Of a stretch of 28,081 bases of DNA, positions 9,701 through 15,652 are shown in pieces. The first letter of the stretch is position 1. The number at the start of each line of letters is the position of its first letter. The notes below the pieces were generated by a model. The model had not been told where the DNA came from and made no database searches. It saw only the letters and a list, made by a program, of their open reading frames with translations. This DNA comes from Caecitellus pseudoparvulus. Taxonomy: Eukaryota > Bigyra: Bicosoecida. The stretch is taken from NCBI GenBank assembly GCA_965644315.1, contig CBFFRQ010000138.1, forward strand, positions 1-28,081, in the 5' to 3' direction. The position numbers and the translations under genes were made by a program.

Positions 9701-10020
9701 CCGACCGTCACATCCAGAGGCACGCCCGGTACCTCTGGTGGGCGGCGCATGGACGAACGTGTCCTCTCCCAGGTTACTCGGCTCCTGATCCGAGTACTGT
9801 GAGGAAGCATGTGCGGGACGTGAAGACGCGGCGCTTCGAGCGCACTTACTTCCCTGTCAAGTCCCCTCGTCGGCCGCCTCGCTCCTTCACGAGGCAGGCC
9901 ACCTTGCTCGACTTCGGGCTGGCACGGCCGGAAGTCCACGAGGAACCTCCGGCACCGTCGATTTCATCCGCGGCGTCGTCCTCTGGGTCGTCCTTGAAGT
10001 GTCCATCTGACTCTGAGTAG
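6757..10020 (+). CDS. Non-LTR retrotransposon reverse transcriptase (RT2 ORF)
   Basis: The open frame reads from upstream, and the first in-frame ATG is at 6757. Residues here are counted from the TTG at 6721 (1099 residues). A basic pre-RT segment comes first, then YRLIVCRPP, motif A with Asp291 in LFVDFKSAF, motif B GVPQGGALSPLLF, and motif C YADD at 395-398 (7903-7914). A zinc knuckle C-x2-C-x10-H-x4-C lies at 833-852, with LHPIPS before it (9082-9099) and LCGQWP after it (9478-9495), as in RT1. The C-terminus is basic, then Ser-rich, and holds QATLLDFG at 9895-9918, which resembles a degenerate PCNA-binding box. The frame has no stops. No endonuclease domain is visible; it would probably lie in the missing 5' part. 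Confidence 0.92.
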   Translation: MLMEDLAATHVERKKAMRKCTRLVAKKHKAAMFQVQQRIRDLARLDPFTAHLHVRKLSGRRRKGTSSSIQSVMDDSGTLITDPSQVRAVVRDQMAQIISPPPRQVVSLKFGLGRLLPSAPTHMSTEAAWTPSVDHILKKIQSLSLHRNPGTGHYQAEHVKYASEDFRKRYAAALQQAISTGSCPSQYHSGVGTLIPKTASQAGRVQTYRLIVCRPPQAKLFFSVVASCVEDWVQHWISHEQAGFTHARNTHEQILALQEVSTAHLRAKPTASVLVLFVDFKSAFDTVSHEAILEILESASLPQPLLSCVKDYMQRATVAIHTGHGLCDPLPVTNGVPQGGALSPLLFKVAIDVLSQRLRELPSQGVSGAGVPTPRGHVTHTLYADDLACLATTPAALHRMFLEVKALGSRVGLAINPRKSGVMVLTGAQQVNGVSATERRKLIWRSRWLRSGQSMKVKGTPIQRTSTYSYLGVPLSETVSRTRLLATRQATLSCTRAGFGCGALLSSAWLSPILKQRIGTASINSAADYILASQVSNSVLPLRDVDRGLAIAFSKAQLGMQSSLARMHNYAKLAVCGVLPTHIRATKLRSNIFMKLLKNVQVPTPMAKALSISLRQALDLLPSPLDMASIFLANVRLDRPGAGGIPDPWALHGLLDLWLLGCLPDRARLEAVCLEPPPDSAPDTHGVDITAGMDPAPPKIQLLGLAAAESSDLSAAPQFPDTTPWATRQRVVASFLHVAQTVKCGAVGYTPTGEMKATRRPKEYHIGVGARFFAWLHPIPSSVNPVFWVHEGDQERRVKVHLWQTLQVFNGDDTPTLFSACPLCHSVSWCSLQEHVLLDCPHHALVPARRSALSEVRNLLSRSNDAVRGVANCQYLEVPPPLLDAVVHADEGRLLGRPCRLLLLRLLLCGQWPHRWGQPPAQQPWSPEAAAVLSNPHVTLRGSSGPLRPPKYWREALVAATGLAVSAWDAVVTCMLSLTSRADRHIQRHARYLWWAAHGRTCPLPGYSAPDPSTVRKHVRDVKTRRFERTYFPVKSPRRPPRSFTRQATLLDFGLARPEVHEEPPAPSISSAASSSGSSLKCPSDSE
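9895..9918 (+). other. PIP-box-like motif near the RT2 C-terminus
   Basis: QATLLDFG matches the Gln, aliphatic and first aromatic positions of a PCNA-interacting peptide, with basic residues before it. The second aromatic position is Gly, so the match is imperfect. It lies about 35 residues from the end of the protein. PCNA binding is inferred only from this pattern. Confidence 0.25.
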
Positions 10021-10787
10021 CGGGCGATGTGTGTAGAGCGCGGCGCGAGGCGGTGCAAGCTTACGGCGTGGCGTGGTGACAACCACGGTCGTGGCTGAGC
10101 GAAGTGCGAGAGCAGGGTGATGTGATGTCCTTGATGAATGACGGAACCTGCGGAAAGTTGGAAGATGATGAAGTGAATATGTCCAGTATACTTACATGAT
10201 GGCTCGGGGTCCACGTGCAGCCCGAGATAGATTCCTGTGACGGGGCGCGCGGAATTTGGCAGGGTGAACACGCGGGCGCGCGGGGCAACGTCGCAGGCGG
10301 GGCGCACAGGTCCTCAGGGCCTTGAGTGATGAGTCAGCTGGATTATCTGTGAAGAAAAGGAGGTGTTCTTGGTGTTCTTGGTGCGCGGGTGGCGTTGTTC
10401 CGGCGGTGCGCGCTGCTACCACCGGCGTGGTGCAGTGCAACACCGTCGTGAAACGCCACCCGAAGGCGGCCACTGCGGCTCAGGACAGCGCGCAGTGGCC
10501 CCAGGCACACGTGCAGTGCCTGGCAAGGGCCAGGAGAAGCGGGGGTTTCTGAATTATGAAGCGAAGTGTGGACTGGAACGAAGCAAGAGTGGGCCCGGCC
10601 CCCTCTGGCTCAGCCGACTGAGCCGAGAGGGCGCGGGCGGGGCAGTTCGACACGTATGGGCGGGCGCGGGCGCGCCCTAGCAAGCGGCAGCTCATACAAC
10701 GGACGTATGTCCGTGATGGCTGCAGACCCACGAGAGTGGGAGCCGCTGTAGCGCTCCTGGTGTGCCTTGTGCACAGCAGCGAACGCT
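10021..10787 (+). other. RT2 3' UTR
   Basis: There is no supported gene between the RT2 stop and the terminal repeat at 10788. The stretch is GC-rich in its second half. Short frames on both strands are not conserved or recognisable. By position it is the 3' untranslated region of RT2. Confidence 0.6.
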
Positions 10788-10857
10788 ACATGTGATGCCC
10801 AAGCTGTATCGCGTGCAAGCGTGAAGGCGACATGCAATGCATTGAATGAACTAACCC
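10788..10857 (+). repeat. 3'-terminal repeat unit of RT2, copy 1
   Basis: It begins CATGTGATGCCCAAGC, passes through GCAAGCGTG and ATGCATTGAA, and ends in CTAACCC. Copy 2 follows after a 41-base gap. Confidence 0.65.
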
Positions 10858-10898
10858 TAGGGGTGCACGGGGGGGACAGAAAATCTCTTGACTGGCCG

Positions 10899-10971
10899 CA
10901 TGTGACGCCCAAGCCGAACCGCGCAAGTTGCAAGCGTGGAGGTGAAGTGCAATGCATTGAACAGCTAACCC
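10899..10971 (+). repeat. 3'-terminal repeat unit, copy 2 (very short truncated element)
   Basis: It begins CATGTGACGCCCAAGC, passes through GCAAGCGTG and ATGCATTGAA, and ends in CTAACCC at 10965-10971. It is most simply a third, extremely 5'-truncated insertion covering about 10858-10971, or a tandemly duplicated 3' end of RT2. Confidence 0.6.
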
Positions 10972-10972
10972 A

Positions 10973-11053
10973 ACAGAGTAAATCAATCTCAGTCCCAAAC
11001 TTCGACTCATGATCAGCGAGTCGAAATTCGTCACCACAATTGATTCACTCTGT
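10973..11053. repeat. 81-bp imperfect palindrome, MITE-like
   Basis: The outer 15-base arms (10973-10987 and 11039-11053) match with one mismatch. The centre has a perfect 8-bp inverted repeat, TTCGACTC and GAGTCGAA, around a 9-base loop. The middle of the arms is only partly complementary. It lies between the last CTAACCC and the RCC1-B 3' end. It could be a miniature inverted-repeat element, a terminator-like hairpin or a fold-back at an old chromosome end. No coding capacity. Confidence 0.6.
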
Positions 11054-11140
11054 ATATGGCGGTTGAGTCCCGAGATACATTCGCTCCAACCCTTTACGAG
11101 CCTTTGAGCGCGGTCCATCCTGCATCAGCTTGTGGGGCTG

Positions 11141-13055
11141 TCATGAATGTGTCCGGGCAGGGTCACTTTCTGCACTTCCTGTTGTCGTATAGCGTGGCAT
11201 TCGCCTGCGTTGAAGCATTACGAATGCAGCAACAGCAGCAACCAAACCCATAATCAATACAATGCCAGCTACCATCCAAGACTGCCCCCCTGCACTCGGC
11301 CCACTGCTAGAGGCCTGTCCCTGTATGGCTGAAGGATTGAAGGCCTGGGGTGACTGTGAGGCAGCTGCAGTTGAGGAGGGCGATGAGGTCACACTGCTTA
11401 TCGTGGACACTGTGGCGGTTGCACTGCTAGACGCCGTCGAGCTGGGTGTCGGTGTCACAGACAAGGACGGGGTGCCTGTCGGAGAGCTGGACATTGTGGC
11501 TGCTGTAGTCGATGTCACCGAGCTTGTTGCAGTTGGGCTGTAAGTTGCCGTCGCCGAGCTTGACGCAGTGAGACTGTGGCTGGGCGTCAGAGGGCGACAG
11601 CGAAAGGGGCGGTGTAATCGAAGCAGTCGCTGAGGGGGTGCCTGTATGACTGGAAGAGGAACTTGCTGTCGTCGACGCAGATGGGGTGGCCGAGCTTGTG
11701 GGGGACACAGTAGGGGAGACTGTTGCGGAGGGAGTGCTACTTGGCGAGGCAATGGGCGACGGGGATGGAGAGGGGACAAATCGAATGAAGCCTGCAGCTG
11801 CAGGGTGCTCGTCGTCACCGATGTTCTGCGCGTTTCCGAAGCCAAGCTTGCCATGCTGGCCTTCACCCCAGCACATGGCACTTGCTGGAGAGTCCAGCAC
11901 ACACGTATGGCGCTCTCCTGCAGACAGGTGAGTTGCCACAACCCCAGTGCCCATGTTCACAGTACCAACAGGGCTTGGATGGTCGTTGTCTCCAACATTG
12001 GCGGTGTTGCCGTACCCAAGCAACCCATGAGACCCCGAACCCCAGCACATGACCTCTCCGCTCGTGAGAAGCACGCACGTGTGGCTCTGTCCTGCAGCAA
12101 CTCATGCTGCCGCGCGCCCCGCGCCCAAGTTCACTTGACCTGCAGCAGCAGGGTGCTCGTTGTCACCAATGTGGTTGAAGTTGCTGAATCCGAGCCGACC
12201 AGAGTATGCTGTCCCCCAGGCACATGACCCCACCGGACGTTAACACAGCACAGGTGTGGCTGTCTCCAGCGGAAACCTGTGCTGCAGCAAGACCTGCACC
12301 CAGGTAGACAGCGCCTGCAGCAGATGGGTGCTCATTGTCACCAATGCTGTTGGTGTTACCATACCCAAGCCGGCCATCTGATCCGAACCCCCGGCACATA
12401 AGCAGCCCAGTTGTCAACACTGCGCACGTGTGGCTCTTGCCTGCAGGCACTTGGGCAGCGGCTGCACCAGAGCCCAAATCAACGGTTCCCGCCGCAGCTG
12501 GATCCTCATTGTCGCCAACGCTCTCCTTATTGCCGTATCCCAATTGGCCGGCAATGGAGGAGCCCCAGCACATGATACCTCCGTCATCCAGCACAACACA
12601 AGTGTGGCTGCCTCCTGCCAAAACTTGTGCCACAGCAACACAAGCCCCAAGGTTCACACTGCCTGTGATCTCTGGAATCTTGTTGTCCCCGATGGAGTTC
12701 AAGCTCCCGTACCCGAGCTGTGCGCCGAAACCGCCTCCCCAGCATCGAACCTAGCCATCGGTCACTGCGCTGGTATGAAATCCACCTGAAGATAGCGTAG
12801 TGTCTTCAACAGAGGTGCTCGAAATGCGATAAGGAATGCTGACATCATTCAGCTACAGACTGAGTCCGCACAGTGCAACGTTGGCTTCGATACAGCTTGG
12901 TGCTGCAGGGAAGGTTGCGGAGAGCACCGCAACACGTCTCCGGCACCATGCACCGCTGTCCATCCGCCTTGACCAGAAGAAAGTGTGGAAGCAACGGAAG
13001 CTCGTGACTTGGTTCACAGCATGGGAACCTATTGAAGCTTCTGGCGACGATGAGG
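11141..13055 (-). pseudogene. RCC1-like repeat surface protein, decayed paralogue (RCC1-B)
   Basis: It aligns along its length with RCC1-A but in inverted orientation. The ATG equivalent to 741 reads GTG here. Nonsense codons occur at 12855-12853 (TAG), 12753-12751 (TAG, a Lys codon in RCC1-A) and 12104-12102 (TGA). An extra base near 12219-12220, in the codons for MCWG, shifts the frame, and a second shift lies near 11590 in the stalk. One CWG motif reads CRG. Six repeats remain rather than seven. The C-terminus absent from RCC1-A survives: a Ser/Thr/Pro stalk, a membrane helix (about 25 hydrophobic residues from WMVAGIVLIMG), then a basic RRR tail. The family is therefore a type I membrane protein with a propeller head. 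This copy cannot make it unless the breaks are sequencing errors. Confidence 0.88.
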
Positions 13056-13643
13056 GACGCTGCGCGAGCCGCAGCTCGACCTTCCACATTCGTCAGCTCT
13101 AGGAATCACCGCACCGTTCAGATTACTGAGGCAACCTTCCGCACACCGTGACACAATACGGAGCCTTCAACATACCCACATGAGCTACGTGGCAGCAGCG
13201 GCTGGGGCGATATGCTGCGCGTGCGTCCCAGCAGCAGGCTGATGTAGCACCTCAAGGAAGAGACACGATGCGCCCCACGCCGTGCTTCCTCCTCCATCAT
13301 CATCCCGGGGCCAAAGTGTCCTTCCATTTGGACAACACTTCATAGCTGCCTCTAAAGCTGTCAAGGCCCGGACATCGAAGGGCCCAGCGACATCGCAAAA
13401 GGCGCTGAAGCTGCCGTGCACCCCGATCCAGTTGATGGTTGGCAGGTTGGAATCCCCTCAAGTTCAGACCTCAAAACGTGCCACAGGAGCCTCTGTCAGT
13501 CTCGCGAGTTCTGCAGCTTACTGTTTTCAACTGTTGATCACGTTCACCTGCATCATCCGGCCAACGCCTACAAATACTCTTCACAATGCCTCAGCCGCCC
13601 AGAACTGAACTCTGCAGCCAGGACCGACGACCACATGTAAACA
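13056..13643 (-). other. 5' flank of RCC1-B and intergenic DNA
   Basis: Positions 13056 to about 13415 repeat the RCC1-A upstream region in inverted orientation, as noted for 1-740. From about 13415 to 13643 nothing recognisable is seen before the end of the ankyrin-like gene. Confidence 0.55.
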
Positions 13644-15143
13644 TCACCGCCCACAAGCTGCCCTGAGGAGTAGAAAATGGCGCCTCCCACTTCTCGTGCT
13701 TGTTCCGCACCAAGCAGCGTCTTTCACTGCCTGCAGGGCAGTGTCCCCCGCCAACGCTGCAGCTTCCAGCGGGATGGCCCGGCTGCCTGTGAGCCCCATC
13801 AACTCTCGCACCACGTGCGAGTGGCCATTCCTGCACGCCATGCGGAAGCCCACGTCAGGGCCGTCCCAGCTTCCCACATGGACATCCACAGCTCTTTGTC
13901 CAGTGAGGGCCAACAACTCGCGCACCACGTGCACGTGGCCACGCTCGCAAGCACTCCGAAAACCAACCTCTGGCCCAGTCCCATCTGCAACGTGAACATC
14001 AATCGCCCTGTCGCCAACCACGCCAAGTAACTCGCGCAGCACGGCCAAGTGGCCAAGATAGCAAGCCCATCGGAAGCCATACTCGGGCCCAACTCGGTCT
14101 CCCGCGTGGATATCCACCGCATGCTCCGCTGGCAACGCCAACAGCAAACGCACAACGTTTGCGTGGCCATACCGGCAAGCGAGCCGAAAGGCAGACTCAG
14201 GCCCATCAGCATCCCTTGCATGTACATCCACGGCCAGCTCGCCAGAAAGGGCGAGCAAGTCTCGCACGACAGCCTCATGTCCTCCTGCACATGCAGATCG
14301 AAAGCCAGCTTCAGCCCCATCCTCGTCACATGCGTGCACGTCTACCTGCAGATCACCACTGAGAGCCAGCAGCTCTCGAACTACAGCGTCATGGCCGTGC
14401 TGACATGCCCTCCGAAAGCCAGCCTCTGGTCCTTCCCAATCTCCAGCGTGCACGTCCACAACGCGGTGGCCTGTCAGCGCCAGGAGTTCGCGCACCACAC
14501 CAACGTGGCCCCGTGCACACGCGTACCGAAAGGGGGCCTCAGGCCCATCTTCATCTCCCACGTGCACATCAACCTCACGGTCCCCATCAAGCCGCAGCAA
14601 CACACGCACAACATCCAAGTGGCCGTGCAAGCACGCGGCTCGGAAGGCAGCCTCAGGCCCAGCCGAGTCCCCAGCGCGCACGTCCACTGCACGGTCGCTG
14701 CCGAGACGCAGCAGCTCAGAAACAACATCCAGGTGGCCTTCCGAACTGGCCGCTCGAAAGGCAAACTCAGGCCCGTCTTCATCCCCGGCGTGCACATCCA
14801 CCGCTCTTTCCCCGCTCAGCGCAAGCAGCTCCCGCACCGTCTCCACATGCCCATTCCAGCAAGCCAATCGAAAACCCGCCTCAGGGCCAATCTCATCACC
14901 TGCATGGACATCCAGGCCTGCCTCTTCCTCCACGGCCAGCAGCGCTCGCAACAGGCCAACGTGCCCTGCTCCACATGCTCTCAAAAAGCCAGCGGTAATG
15001 TCGTCCCCTGTCAGAGCCCCAAGCACAGACTCTGCACTCGCCTTTGACCCGTGGAGCATGTCCGTCAGTGTGATTACGTCACCACCTGTGCAAGCAGCCC
15101 TCCACTCTCCCACGGCACCGGCATCGTCCGCCTCACTCGCCAT
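13644..15143 (-). CDS. Ankyrin-like protein with ten 38-residue repeats
   Basis: The start at 15143 (MASEADD) is preferred over an upstream in-frame ATG at 15206 because it matches the short N-terminus of the paralogue at 25555. A degenerate first repeat (AGFLRACGAGH) is followed by ten units of exactly 38 residues of the form VDVHAxDxxGPExxFRxACxxGHxxVVRELLxLxGxRA. The GH-x2-VVRELL helix is ankyrin-like. The usual TPLH is replaced by xxFR, and the loop is five residues longer than in the 33-residue ankyrin unit. The last 35 residues hold W-CGTSTR-SGRR and LLLR, shared with the paralogue. There are no signal peptide, membrane segment or introns. Protein binding in the cytosol or nucleus is likely; the partner is unknown. 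Confidence 0.9.
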   Translation of the reverse strand: MASEADDAGAVGEWRAACTGGDVITLTDMLHGSKASAESVLGALTGDDITAGFLRACGAGHVGLLRALLAVEEEAGLDVHAGDEIGPEAGFRLACWNGHVETVRELLALSGERAVDVHAGDEDGPEFAFRAASSEGHLDVVSELLRLGSDRAVDVRAGDSAGPEAAFRAACLHGHLDVVRVLLRLDGDREVDVHVGDEDGPEAPFRYACARGHVGVVRELLALTGHRVVDVHAGDWEGPEAGFRRACQHGHDAVVRELLALSGDLQVDVHACDEDGAEAGFRSACAGGHEAVVRDLLALSGELAVDVHARDADGPESAFRLACRYGHANVVRLLLALPAEHAVDIHAGDRVGPEYGFRWACYLGHLAVLRELLGVVGDRAIDVHVADGTGPEVGFRSACERGHVHVVRELLALTGQRAVDVHVGSWDGPDVGFRMACRNGHSHVVRELMGLTGSRAIPLEAAALAGDTALQAVKDAAWCGTSTRSGRRHFLLLRAACGR

Positions 15144-15652
15144 GGCGTTGCGGCGCAGATTCCGCACATGTGGCCTCGATGCACCTCCGCGCTGTGGAAG
15201 GAACAAGGCTCCAGCAGGCCGACCAGGGTCAAATTCTAAGTTGCACTTTCACACTCCAGTTGTGAACATGAACGGCACGTGGGCTTCCGCGTTTTCCTCA
15301 CGCACCGTAACTGCTCCAAGTGTCAGCCGAGGCAGTGGCGTCTGCTGCCCCTCGTGCCTTTCGCCTCGTGCTGCCTCCACAGCTTCTTCGAGCTGGACCT
15401 TTCACTCTCTTTTCAAATCAAACACCTTCGTGGTCCTCTAGAGATCGTTCCACTTCCTAGTCTTTGCCGAGATCAGTTGCACGTCGCAAGACCATCCGTG
15501 CAAATTTACAACTGCCATCGGCAGTGCTCCATAGAGCAAAAATTAATCACAGCTTGTCGACCTCACGTGAATGTAAATGTGCCTGCCACCAAGCCAGGCA
15601 AACTAGTGTGTGCATTTTGCAGCCCATGTCACCCTCTCTTTCCATTCTTTCC
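15144..15652 (-). other. Intergenic region upstream of the ankyrin-like gene
   Basis: It lies between the 5' end of the ankyrin-like gene and the 3' end of the large membrane protein gene, both on the minus strand. It presumably holds the promoter of the former and the 3' end of the latter. No gene, repeat or RNA is recognised. The long plus-strand frame starting at 15279 runs antisense through the membrane protein and is not supported. Confidence 0.4.

Larger units (their letters stand above)
6734..10857 (+). mobile_element. 5'-truncated non-LTR retrotransposon RT2
   Basis: RT2 starts immediately after the RT1 3' end; the only telomere-like bases at the joint are CCTA. It runs through one long ORF and an 830-base 3' UTR to ATGCATTGAATGAACTAACCC at 10837-10857. 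The coding frame is already open at the junction, so this is a 5' truncation, lying just before the RT domain. RT2 is related to RT1 but is a different family, since the proteins are only moderately similar. Both elements lie head-to-tail on the plus strand. Confidence 0.85.

Noticed and set aside
3402-10971. RT genes as group II introns, retrons or diversity-generating elements
   Set aside because: Large ORFs with CCHC knuckles, LINE-type RT motifs, 5' truncation and eukaryotic surroundings fit non-LTR retrotransposons; no intron ribozyme or retron RNA features are seen.
14049-15047. Plus-strand frame of 332 codons
   Set aside because: Antisense to the ankyrin-like repeats; its periodicity is inherited from the 114-base repeat of the real gene.
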